Source: an uncultured Streptomyces sp.
Lineage (GTDB): Bacteria; Actinomycetota; Actinomycetes; Streptomycetales; Streptomycetaceae
Length of the DNA: 64,000 bases
NCBI RefSeq assembly: GCF_947488945.1
Contig: NZ_CANLBS010000002.1
Span: 62,001 to 126,000, forward strand
Reading direction: 5' to 3'
Shown in pieces: positions 56,216 through 64,000 of the stretch; within the stretch, counting starts at the first letter, position 1; every line of letters begins with the position of its first letter. The notes below the pieces were generated by a model that was not told the origin of the DNA, made no database searches, and saw only the letters and a list, made by a program, of their open reading frames with translations. Made by a program: the position numbers and the translations under genes.

Positions 56216-57185
56216 GCCACTCGAACAGGACGGGGCGATCTCCCCGGCAGGGGCCGGCGGGGCCATGGACCTCGCCCTGGCCGAGGGGACCAGCCTGGAG
56301 AAGACGCCGGGCGGCCCCGACGGCACCGGCCCCACCGAGAAGCCGCGCAGCCTCTGGTCGGACGCCTGGCGCGACCTCCGTCGCAACCCCGTCTTCATCG
56401 TCTCCGCCCTGGTGATCCTCTTCCTGGTGATCATTTCCATCTGGCCGTCCCTCATCGCGAGCGGCGACCCCCTCCAGGCCAACCTGGACGACGCGCAGAA
56501 GGGGTCCGAGCCCGGCCACCCGTTCGGCTTCGACCCCCAGGGCCGCGACGTCTACACCCGGGTCGTCTACGGGGCGCGCACCTCGGTCACCATCGGCGTC
56601 TGCGCCACCCTCGGCGTGGCGATCCTCGGCAGCGTCCTCGGCGGCCTGGCCGGCTTCTTCGGCGGCGGCTGGGACGCCGTCCTCTCCCGCATCACGGACG
56701 TCTTCTTCGGCATCCCCGTCGTCCTCGGCGGCCTGGTCTTCCTGTCCGTCGTCAGCAGCTCCACCGTCTGGCCCGTCGTCGGCTTCATCATCCTGCTGGG
56801 CTGGCCGCAGATCGCCCGCATCGCCCGCGGCTCGGTGATCACCGCCAAGCAGAACGACTACGTCCAGGCGGCCCGCGCGCTCGGCGCCTCCCACTCCCGG
56901 ATGCTGCTGCGCCACGTCACCCCGAACGCCATCGCCCCGGTGATCGTCGTCGCGACCATCGCGCTCGGCACGTACATCTCGCTGGAGGCGACCCTGTCGT
57001 ACCTGGGCGTCGGCCTGAAGGAGCCCGCCGTCTCCTGGGGGATCGACATCTCCGCCGCCTCCACCTACATCCGCAACGCACCGCACATGCTGCTCTGGCC
57101 CGCCGGAGCGCTGGCGATCACCGTGCTCGCGTTCATCATGCTCGGCGACGCGGTGCGCGACGCCCTCGACCCCAAGCTGCGCTGA
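56208..57185 (+). CDS. oligopeptide ABC permease (DppC type), operon 2
   Basis: Permease of 325 aa, with a 55-residue cytoplasmic N-terminus and six helices. The EAA loop is QAARALGASHSRMLLRHVTP and it ends FIMLGDAVRDALDPKLR. It is paralogous to the protein at 50207, with the N-terminal tail the most divergent part. It partners the DppB-type permease of the same operon. Confidence 0.93.
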   Translation: MPEPLEQDGAISPAGAGGAMDLALAEGTSLEKTPGGPDGTGPTEKPRSLWSDAWRDLRRNPVFIVSALVILFLVIISIWPSLIASGDPLQANLDDAQKGSEPGHPFGFDPQGRDVYTRVVYGARTSVTIGVCATLGVAILGSVLGGLAGFFGGGWDAVLSRITDVFFGIPVVLGGLVFLSVVSSSTVWPVVGFIILLGWPQIARIARGSVITAKQNDYVQAARALGASHSRMLLRHVTPNAIAPVIVVATIALGTYISLEATLSYLGVGLKEPAVSWGIDISAASTYIRNAPHMLLWPAGALAITVLAFIMLGDAVRDALDPKLR

Positions 57186-57198
57186 GGAGCCGGTTGCC

Positions 57199-58176
57199 AT
57201 GTTGCTCGAAGTGCGCGATCTGCACGTGGAGTTCCACACCCGCGACGGAGTCGCGAAGGCCGTGAACGGCGTCGACTACTCGGTGGCGGAGGGAGAGACG
57301 CTCGCCGTCCTCGGCGAGTCCGGCTCCGGCAAGTCGGTCACCGCGCAGGCGATCATGGGCATCCTCGACATGCCACCGGGGAAGATCACCGGCGGTGAGG
57401 TGCTGTTCAAGGGCCAGGACCTGCTGAAGCTCAAGAAGGAGGAGCGGCGCAAGATCCGCGGCCAGGAGATGGCCATGATCTTCCAGGACGCGCTCTCCTC
57501 GCTCAACCCCGTCGTCACCGTCGGCCAGCAGCTCGGGGAGATGTTCACCGTGCACCGGGGGATGTCCCGCAAGGACGCCCGCGCCAAGGCCGTCGAACTG
57601 ATGGACCGGGTGCGCATCCCCGCCGCCAAGGAACGCGTCGGGAACTATCCCCACCAGTTCTCCGGCGGCATGCGCCAGCGCATCATGATCGCCATGGCGA
57701 TGGCGCTGGAGCCCTCGCTGATCATCGCGGACGAGCCCACCACCGCCCTCGACGTCACCGTCCAGGCCCAGGTCATGGAACTGCTCGCGGAACTCCAGCA
57801 GGAGTTCCGCATGGGCCTGATCCTGATCACCCACGACCTCGGCGTGGTGGCGGACGTCGCCGACAAGATCGCGGTGATGTACGCGGGCCGGATCGTGGAG
57901 AGCGCGCCCGTCCACGACCTCTACAAGGCCCCCGCCCACCCCTACACCAAGGGCCTGCTCCGCTCGATCCCGCGCCTCGACCAGAAGGGCCGGGAACTCT
58001 ACGCGATCAAGGGTCTGCCGCCCAACCTGCTCCGCATCCCGCCGGGCTGCGCCTTCAATCCGCGCTGCCCGATGGCCCAGGACGTCTGCCGCACCGACGT
58101 CCCGCCGCTGTACGAGGTGGAGCGAGACCGCCGGAGCGCCTGCCACTTCTGGAAGGAGACGCTCGATGCACGCTGA
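57199..58176 (+). CDS. oligopeptide ABC ATPase (DppD type), operon 2
   Basis: ATPase of 325 aa, shorter at the N-terminus than its operon-1 paralogue (starts LLEVRDLHVEFHTRDG). Walker A is GESGSGKS, signature FSGGMRQR, Walker B LIIADEPTTALD. The C-terminal Cys box is CAFNPRCPMAQDVC. It overlaps the following ATPase gene by 11 bp. Confidence 0.94.
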   Translation: MLLEVRDLHVEFHTRDGVAKAVNGVDYSVAEGETLAVLGESGSGKSVTAQAIMGILDMPPGKITGGEVLFKGQDLLKLKKEERRKIRGQEMAMIFQDALSSLNPVVTVGQQLGEMFTVHRGMSRKDARAKAVELMDRVRIPAAKERVGNYPHQFSGGMRQRIMIAMAMALEPSLIIADEPTTALDVTVQAQVMELLAELQQEFRMGLILITHDLGVVADVADKIAVMYAGRIVESAPVHDLYKAPAHPYTKGLLRSIPRLDQKGRELYAIKGLPPNLLRIPPGCAFNPRCPMAQDVCRTDVPPLYEVERDRRSACHFWKETLDAR

Positions 58177-59557
58177 CCACTCGCCGGGACGCCGGGAGGC
58201 GCGCGCGGAGGGCGAGATCGCCTCCGAACTGCTCTCCCATGCCCGCCACGAGTCCGCGCGGGCGGGCGGCGAGCCGATCCTGGAGGTCCGCGACCTCGTC
58301 AAGCACTACCCGCTCACCCAGGGCATCCTCTTCAAGAAGCAGGTCGGAGCGGTCAAGGCGGTGGACGGGGTCAGCTTCGACCTCTCCGCCGGCGAGACCC
58401 TGGGCATCGTCGGGGAGTCGGGCTGCGGGAAGTCCACGGTGGCCCGGATGCTGGTCCACCTGGAGCGGCCCACGGCGGGCGTGATCCGGTACAAGGGCGA
58501 GGACGTCACCGCGCTGTCCGGCCGGGCGCTGAAGGCCGTGCGCCGCAACATCCAGATGGTGTTCCAGGACCCGTACACCTCGCTCAACCCGCGCATGACG
58601 GTCGGCGACATCATCGGGGAGCCGTACGAGATCCACCCGGAGGCCGCCCCGAAGGGCAGCCGGCGGCAGCGGGTGCAGGACCTGCTCGACGTGGTCGGGC
58701 TGAACCCGGAGTACATCAACCGGTACCCGCACCAGTTCTCCGGCGGCCAGCGCCAGCGCATCGGGATCGCCCGCGGGCTGGCGCTCAACCCGGAGATCAT
58801 CGTGGCCGACGAACCGGTCTCGGCCCTCGACGTGTCGGTCCAGGCGCAGGTCGTCAACCTGCTGGACCGCCTCCAGGCCGAGTTCAACCTCAGTTTCGTC
58901 TTCATCGCCCACGACCTGTCGATCGTCCGGCACATCTCCGACCGGGTCGGCGTGATGTACCTGGGCCGGATCGTGGAGACCGGTTCCGAGGAGGAGATCT
59001 ACGACCACCCGACGCACCCCTACACGCAGGCGCTGCTCTCCGCGGTGCCGGTGCCGGACCCCGAGGCGCGCGAGTACCGGGAGCGGATCATCCTGCACGG
59101 CGACGTGCCCTCGCCGGCGAACCCGCCGTCCGGCTGCCGCTTCCGCACCCGCTGCTGGAAGGCGCAGGAGCGCTGCGCCCAGGAGGTGCCGCTGCTGGCG
59201 GTCCCGGCGGCCTTCCGGCTGACGCACGGGCCCGAACACCACGACTCCGCCTGCCACTTCGCCGAGGAGAAGCGGGTGGTCCCGCCGGAGGGCGTGCTGG
59301 AGGCCCCGGAGGCGCCGGAGGCGGGCGCGGCGGACGCGGGTGTCGCTGACTCCGGGTCCCCGGCTTCCGGCTCCACCGCTTCCGGCTCCACCGCTTCCGG
59401 CTCCCCGGGTTTCGGCTCCACCGCTTCCGGCTCCACGGCGGCGGACGTGCGGGAGGGTGGCCGACCGGGCGGGGAGGGGCCGCCGGAACCGCCCTCCCGG
59501 CCGTCCGACGGACCCTCCGACGGGCCGTCCGCGCAGGATCCGGGCGGGCGGTCCTGA
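58166..59557 (+). CDS. oligopeptide ABC ATPase (DppF type) with disordered C-terminal tail, operon 2
   Basis: ATPase of 463 aa. Walker A is GESGCGKS, signature FSGGQRQR, Walker B EIIVADEPVSALD. The core ends near residue 370 with the Cys box CRFRTRCWKAQERC. The last 90 residues are an extra tail of Ala/Pro/Glu then repeated (A/G)SGSTASGST units, absent from the operon-1 paralogue and probably disordered. The repeats are simple at the DNA level and may vary in number between strains. Confidence 0.93.
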   Translation: MHADHSPGRREARAEGEIASELLSHARHESARAGGEPILEVRDLVKHYPLTQGILFKKQVGAVKAVDGVSFDLSAGETLGIVGESGCGKSTVARMLVHLERPTAGVIRYKGEDVTALSGRALKAVRRNIQMVFQDPYTSLNPRMTVGDIIGEPYEIHPEAAPKGSRRQRVQDLLDVVGLNPEYINRYPHQFSGGQRQRIGIARGLALNPEIIVADEPVSALDVSVQAQVVNLLDRLQAEFNLSFVFIAHDLSIVRHISDRVGVMYLGRIVETGSEEEIYDHPTHPYTQALLSAVPVPDPEAREYRERIILHGDVPSPANPPSGCRFRTRCWKAQERCAQEVPLLAVPAAFRLTHGPEHHDSACHFAEEKRVVPPEGVLEAPEAPEAGAADAGVADSGSPASGSTASGSTASGSPGFGSTASGSTAADVREGGRPGGEGPPEPPSRPSDGPSDGPSAQDPGGRS

Positions 59558-59667
59558 GCGCGGCGGACGAACCGCGCGGTCGTTAACAGCCAGGCAACTC
59601 GCCCGTCGCCACACCGATATACGAACGCGCCACCATGGACAACGTACGGCCGTGCGGGTGCCGTGAA

Positions 59668-59700
59668 CCGGTCGGAGGGGCTTCGTGTCCCTCCGGCCGG
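59668..59700. terminator. hairpin after operon 2
   Basis: CCGGTCGGAGGG (59668-59679) pairs with CCCTCCGGCCGG (59689-59700) with one G-T pair. It lies between the operon-2 stop and the next gene's start, so it could end operon 2 or lie in the leader of the membrane-protein gene. Confidence 0.5.
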
Positions 59701-59779
59701 TTACCCATGTCCCGCCCCGCCCGACACGCCGGTGCAGGCCCCCTTGTTCATCCGTTCGGGTGCGTGGAGGATCGCACGC

Positions 59780-60931
59780 GTGACACTCACACGGGGCGCA
59801 CGCATCACGGGGACGATCCTCTGCATCGTCCTGGCCGTCATCGACGCGGGCTGGATCGTCCGTGACCTCCGGGCGCTCGACGGGGCGGCCCGTCTCTGGG
59901 ACAGCTGGGCCGGAGTGGGCCGCGGCGACTTCGGGCCGCTGCCGGCCACCGGGGCGGTCTCCGCCGTGCTGCTGGTGGCGACCCTGGTGGTGGCCGCCAC
60001 CGTGCCGCGCTCCCCGGTCGCCGCCTCCGCGTTGGCCGCCACCGGCATCGTCACCGTCCTGCTGCGGCTGCCCGGCGTCTGGTCCATCGGCTCCTCGTGG
60101 CTGGAGGGGCGGTACGAGGACGAACTGCGCACCCGCGGCTTCCTCTCCACCTTCGTCACCCTCGCCGCGGCCCTCGCGCTCGTCGTCATCGCCGCGGCGG
60201 GCCGCCGCCCGGCCGAGGAGGCCGGCGGCCCGCCGCCGACGCGGCCGGACCGCGGCGCCTCGGTCCTCGCCTTCCTGGCCCTCGGCGTGGCCGGCGCGGT
60301 GACGATCGCCTGGGAGATCCGGATCGCCTCCGTCGTCCCCTCGTACATCTATCCGGAGTGGTACACCGGCGGGAACGGCATCGTCTCGGTGCTGACCGAG
60401 GGCACCAGCGGCTGGAACGGCCTCGTGGTGGCGCTGCTGTGCCTGGTGGCCGCGGTGTCGGCCCTCGTGCACGCGGTGCACGCCCGTCCGCTCGGGATGA
60501 TCGCGGCGGCGCTGACGCTCGTCTCCGGCGGACTCGGCGTCTACCGGGCCTTCGAGCTGGAGCAATACGACGTCTTCTCCCGGATGCGCACCGAGGAGCA
60601 GCTCTCGCTGCTCTCGTCGCACCTGCTGCTGGTCGCCGGGGCGGTCGCGCTCGTCGCGCTGGCCCGCCGGGGCGTGGTGGAGGTGCCCGGCGCCCGCGGC
60701 CCCGGATACGGGCCGGGCGAGTACGGGGCGGGCGGTCCCGCGCCCTGGCGCGTACCGGGGCCGCAGGGGGCCGGATACGGCTATCCGCAGGGCTCCGGGC
60801 CGGGCTACGGCTACCCGCAGGACCCCGGATCCGGGCCGCGGCAGGGCCCGGCCCAGGGCCCCGGTCACGGCTACCCGCAGGGCGGCGGCCAGGGACCGCC
60901 GCCGCCCTCCTCGCCGCCGCCCAACTGGTAG
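59780..60931 (+). CDS. membrane protein with Gly/Tyr/Pro-rich C-terminal tail
   Basis: Membrane protein of 383 aa with about eight hydrophobic helices (first TGTILCIVLAVIDAGWIV) and two extended loops. The final 75 residues are GYGYPQGSGPGYGYPQ-type repeats, a soluble disordered tail. No family is recognised. GGAGG 9 nt upstream supports the GTG start at 59780; the frame upstream to 59663 is not convincing. It converges with the S9 peptidase gene. Confidence 0.75.
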   Translation: MTLTRGARITGTILCIVLAVIDAGWIVRDLRALDGAARLWDSWAGVGRGDFGPLPATGAVSAVLLVATLVVAATVPRSPVAASALAATGIVTVLLRLPGVWSIGSSWLEGRYEDELRTRGFLSTFVTLAAALALVVIAAAGRRPAEEAGGPPPTRPDRGASVLAFLALGVAGAVTIAWEIRIASVVPSYIYPEWYTGGNGIVSVLTEGTSGWNGLVVALLCLVAAVSALVHAVHARPLGMIAAALTLVSGGLGVYRAFELEQYDVFSRMRTEEQLSLLSSHLLLVAGAVALVALARRGVVEVPGARGPGYGPGEYGAGGPAPWRVPGPQGAGYGYPQGSGPGYGYPQDPGSGPRQGPAQGPGHGYPQGGGQGPPPPSSPPPNW

Positions 60932-60946
60932 GCGCGGCCCATCGGT

Positions 60947-63076
60947 TCAGGCGCCGGTCGGCAGTCCCAGTGAGCGCTTGAGGAAGTCGACCTGGAGCAG
61001 CAGCAGGTTCTCCGCGACCTGCTCCTGCGGCGTCATGTGGGTCACCCCGCTCAGCGGCAGCACCTCGTGCGGCCGACCCGCCGCCAGCAGGGCCGACGAG
61101 AGCCGCAGGGTGTGCGCCACCACCACGTTGTCGTCGGCGAGCCCGTGCACGATCATCACCGGGCGTACGGTCTCCGCCGCCCCGGACAGCCCCTCGTCGG
61201 TCACCAGGGAGTTGCGGGCGTACACCTCCGGTTGCGCGGCTGGGTCGCCGAGGTAGCGCTCGGTGTAGTGGGTGTCGTAGAGGCGCAGGTCGGTCACCGG
61301 GGCGCCCACCACCGCCGCGTGGAAGACGTCCGGCCGGCGCAGCGCCGCCAGCCCCGCGAGGTAGCCGCCGAACGACCAGCCCCGGATCGCCACCCGGGAC
61401 AGGTCCAGCGGGAAGCGGTCCGCCAGCGCGTGCAGCGCCTCGACCTGGTCCTCCAAGGTGAGCGCCAGGTCGTCGCGCACCGCCTTCTCCCAGGCGGGCG
61501 AGCGGCCCGGCGCGCCCCGGCCGTCCGCGACGACCACCGCGAAGCCCTGGTCCGCGAACCACTGCGAGGTCAGGTGGGCATTGTGGGCGGCGACCACCCG
61601 GCGGCCGTGCGGGCCGCCGTACGGGTCCATCAGCACCGGGAGCGGACCGTCCGAATCCGCATAGTCCCGGGGGAGCAGCACGGCGCACGGAATGCGGCGT
61701 GCGCCCCCCTCGGTGAGGGTGATCCGGGGCGACAGCAACGGCTCCTGCGCCAGGTTGGCGACGGACGCGGCCGGCCTGCCGTCGCGCAGCACCCGGACCG
61801 ATGCCCCCGGCCGCTCCAGCGAGGTGGAGACGAGCACCGTCACGGCGCCGGAACGCACCGCCGAGTGCACCCCCGCACCCTCCGAGAGCCGCTCCACGCC
61901 CAGTTCGTTGACCCGGTAGACGTGCGACTCGCCGGTCTCCGGGGCGGCCGCCTCCTCACCCGCCACGGCCTGCACCAGGATGTCGGACGCACCGACGTCG
62001 AGCACCGCCTGGAGGTGCAACCGGGCCCCGGTCAGCGTCCGGTCGCCCACCGCGAGCACCCGCGCGCCCCCCTCGTCGGCGATCCGCACCAGCCGCCCGT
62101 CCGGCGCCCACGCGGGCACGCCGGGGAACAGGTCGAGCCACACCGGGTCCTCGTCCACGTGCACCGTACGCGTCGTGCCGGTCTCCGGGTCCACCGCCAG
62201 GTAGGCCTGTTCCCGCTGGTCGCGCGCCTGTACGAGGAGCAGCGGGGCGCCCGCGGACGACCAGTGCACCCGGGCCAGGTACGGGTACCGCGCACGGTCC
62301 CAGACCACCTCGGTCCGGGCGCCGGCGAGATCGGTCACGAAGAGCCGTACCTCGGCGTTGGGCGTGCCGGCCGCCGGATACGCCACCTCGGCGGGCTTGC
62401 GCTCCGGATGCGCGGGGTCGGCGATCCACCACCGCCGCACCGGACTCTCGTCGACCCGCGCGACCAGCAGCCGGTCCGACTCCGGGGACCACCAGAAGCC
62501 CCGGTGGCGGTCCATCTCCTCGGCCGCCACGAACTCCGCCAGGCCGAACGAGACCTCCGGTCCGTCCGGTTCGGCCAGCGCCCGGTCGCCCTCGCCGTCC
62601 GCGCCCACCACCCGCAGGGCGCCCTTCGCCACGTAGGCGACGTGCCGGCCGTCGGGGGAGGGGCGGGGGTCGATCACCGGGCCGGGCACCGGCAGCGCCC
62701 GTGCGGTGCCCGCCCGCAGTTCCGCCACGTACACCTTCCCGGAGAGGGCGAAGGCCGCCAACTCGGCCCGCCCGTCGACCGCGTAGCCGACGATGCCGGC
62801 CGAGCCCTCGCGGCTGCGCTCGCGCCGGGCGCGCTCCCGCGCGGACAGCTTCTCGGCCGAACCGCCCAACAGGACGGCCGGATCGGCGACGATCCGCTCC
62901 TCGCCGGTCGAAAGGTCCAGCATCCACAGGCGGTTGGTCGCGTCCTCGCCCGAGGTGGAGCGCAGGAAGATCACCCGCGTCCCATCCGCTGAGACGGTGA
63001 ACGCCTTCGGCGCCCCGCGGGTGAACCGTTGTGAACGGGCGTGCTGGCGGGGAAAGGTCAACTTTTCCGAGGTCAT
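60947..63076 (-). CDS. S9 family prolyl oligopeptidase-type peptidase
   Basis: Cytoplasmic serine peptidase of 709 aa. The N-terminal 430 residues form a beta-propeller with WD-like strands (TRVIFLRSTSGEDATNRLWM; IDPRPSPDGRHVAYVAKGAL). The C-terminal alpha/beta-hydrolase domain has the nucleophile Ser in RGWSFGGYLAG (about 568), the Asp in GLADDNVVV (about 648) and the His in SGVTHM (about 681). It would cleave short peptides, often after Pro or as a dipeptidyl peptidase. The start is fixed at the ATG at 63076 (MTSEKLTFPRQHARSQRF); an upstream extension of the frame is a shadow. Its position beside the peptide importers suggests processing of imported peptides. Confidence 0.93.
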   Translation of the reverse strand: MTSEKLTFPRQHARSQRFTRGAPKAFTVSADGTRVIFLRSTSGEDATNRLWMLDLSTGEERIVADPAVLLGGSAEKLSARERARRERSREGSAGIVGYAVDGRAELAAFALSGKVYVAELRAGTARALPVPGPVIDPRPSPDGRHVAYVAKGALRVVGADGEGDRALAEPDGPEVSFGLAEFVAAEEMDRHRGFWWSPESDRLLVARVDESPVRRWWIADPAHPERKPAEVAYPAAGTPNAEVRLFVTDLAGARTEVVWDRARYPYLARVHWSSAGAPLLLVQARDQREQAYLAVDPETGTTRTVHVDEDPVWLDLFPGVPAWAPDGRLVRIADEGGARVLAVGDRTLTGARLHLQAVLDVGASDILVQAVAGEEAAAPETGESHVYRVNELGVERLSEGAGVHSAVRSGAVTVLVSTSLERPGASVRVLRDGRPAASVANLAQEPLLSPRITLTEGGARRIPCAVLLPRDYADSDGPLPVLMDPYGGPHGRRVVAAHNAHLTSQWFADQGFAVVVADGRGAPGRSPAWEKAVRDDLALTLEDQVEALHALADRFPLDLSRVAIRGWSFGGYLAGLAALRRPDVFHAAVVGAPVTDLRLYDTHYTERYLGDPAAQPEVYARNSLVTDEGLSGAAETVRPVMIVHGLADDNVVVAHTLRLSSALLAAGRPHEVLPLSGVTHMTPQEQVAENLLLLQVDFLKRSLGLPTGA

Positions 63077-63241
63077 GGCCCCGAACCTAGCCCGGACCGG
63101 CGGCCCGTGCGCCCCTCGTGCTGCTGTGACCCGAACAATGCCTTGGCACGGATAGTTATGATCCGTAGCGCTGGGTGGGTAAGAACCTGCCGACTCACGT
63201 CTGCTGTCCGTCCCCGACCGTACTGATGGAGGTGAACCGCC

Positions 63242-63436
63242 GTGGCACTCTCGATTTCGGCGGTGGTGCTGCTGGCGATCGTCGTCTTTCTGCTGATCCG
63301 GAAATCCGGACTGAAGGGCGGACACGCGGCGGTCTGCATGCTGCTCGGTTTCTACCTGGCGAGTTCCTCGATCGCGCCGACCATCACGGACTTCACGTCG
63401 AACGTCGCCGGCATGATCGGCGGCATCAAGTTCTGA
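63242..63436 (+). CDS. small conserved-looking membrane protein (64 aa)
   Basis: Protein of 64 aa starting at a GTG with a strong ribosome-binding site GGAGGTGA. One clear helix (VVLLAIVVFLLI, about 8-22) precedes a hydrophobic middle segment (AAVCMLLGFYLASSSIA), giving two membrane spans. The short polar C-terminus ends MIGGIKF. I do not recognise a function. It lies between the S9 peptidase and mshB on the plus strand. Confidence 0.8.
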   Translation: MALSISAVVLLAIVVFLLIRKSGLKGGHAAVCMLLGFYLASSSIAPTITDFTSNVAGMIGGIKF

Positions 63437-63661
63437 CGCCGGGGAGGCCCGGGCGTCCGTCGACCCCGGGCCGCGCCCCCCGCCGCCGCGTCCCGCCGGC
63501 GTGCGGGGTCCCGCCGTCCGCCGGTCGCGGCACGCCCCGCGCGGGCCCCTGTACCCCCTGCGGCGGCCGTCCGCCCCCGTACCGGCACGGCCGCACCCCG
63601 GACGTGTGAACCGCGGACACCTGTGCCCCGCCCTCGCGGCCGCAATCGTAGGGTGGTCCCC

Positions 63662-64000
63662 ATGAAGGACCTTCCCGCCCGCCGTCTGCTGCTGGTGCAC
63701 GCGCACCCCGACGACGAGTCGATCAACAACGGCGCCACCATGGCCAGGTACGCGGCCGAGGGCGCCCACGTCACGCTGGTGACGTGCACGCTCGGCGAGG
63801 AGGGCGAGGTCATCCCGCCGGAACTGGCGGGGCTCGCCGCCGACCGGGGCGACCGGCTCGGCCCCCACCGGGTGGGCGAACTCGCCGCCGCGATGAAGGA
63901 GCTGGGCGTCACCGACCACCGCTTCCTCGGCGGCCCCGGCCGGTTCCGCGACTCCGGGATGATGGGCGCGGAGCAGAACGCCCGCCCCGGCGCCTTCTGG
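63662..64000 (+). CDS. mshB: mshB, N-acetyl-GlcN-Ins deacetylase of mycothiol synthesis (3' end cut by window)
   Basis: The first 113 codons of a LmbE-family zinc deacetylase. The metal-binding motif AHPDDE (from residue 13) is present, followed by [20 protein letters not shown] and [14 protein letters not shown], both typical of MshB. MshB removes the acetyl group from GlcNAc-Ins in mycothiol biosynthesis, the main low-molecular-weight thiol of actinobacteria. It starts at the ATG at 63662, and the reading frame runs off the window edge at 64000. The catalytic region beyond residue 113 is not visible. Confidence 0.9.
   Translation, partial: MKDLPARRLLLVHAHPDDESINNGATMARYAAEGAHVTLVTCTLGEEGEVIPPELAGLAADRGDRLGPHRVGELAAAMKELGVTDHRFLGGPGRFRDSGMMGAEQNARPGAFW

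Noticed and set aside
60947..63919. N-terminal extension of the S9 peptidase to 63919
   Set aside because: It would overlap the small membrane protein and mshB antisense; the peptidase begins at MTSEKLTF (63076).

Overview
The window is very GC-rich, nearly every codon ends in G or C, and the gene content (TypA, a tandem oligopeptide ABC transporter region, mshB for mycothiol synthesis, a SpoIIE-type phosphatase, large XRE regulators) points to a Streptomyces chromosome. I know of no feature that fixes the species.

Positions 1-15,000 are an accessory, defence-like island. They hold an S8 subtilisin protease with an overlapping AAA+ ATPase, a tyrosine integrase, two complete PIN-toxin/antitoxin pairs in opposite orientations, and a three-gene operon (TIR protein, P-loop NTPase, membrane protein). 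The island also contains a frameshifted XRE regulator and what looks like the tail of a third PIN toxin. The TIR and NTPase proteins carry the same short Gly/Asn-rich motif, which makes the operon the best candidate for a poorly described immune or conflict system.

Positions 15,000-32,000 are chromosomal in character: a two-gene membrane module, a secreted GH65-type glycosidase, a GntR regulator beside an NCS1 permease with a cysteine-rich tail, a Nudix hydrolase, a small HATPase followed by a large PAS-GAF-SpoIIE-HATPase phosphatase, and a PspA/TPM-domain pair.

Positions 32,000-39,200 form a sugar-utilisation locus: GH1 beta-glucosidase, two permeases, a binding lipoprotein, a CE7 acetyl esterase and a LacI regulator. 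Two near-identical LacI-type operators lie in front of the transport operon and in front of lacI. A MarR/MFS pair and an isochorismatase-fold protein follow.

Positions 42,000-60,000 are dominated by peptide transport: an orphan binding lipoprotein with an acidic insert, TypA, then two complete and paralogous SBP-permease-permease-ATPase-ATPase operons separated by a strong terminator. From memory, this TypA / double peptide ABC / mshB order matches the bldK neighbourhood of Streptomyces. The right end holds a membrane protein, an S9 prolyl-oligopeptidase-type peptidase, a 64-aa membrane protein and the first 113 codons of mshB, cut by the window edge.
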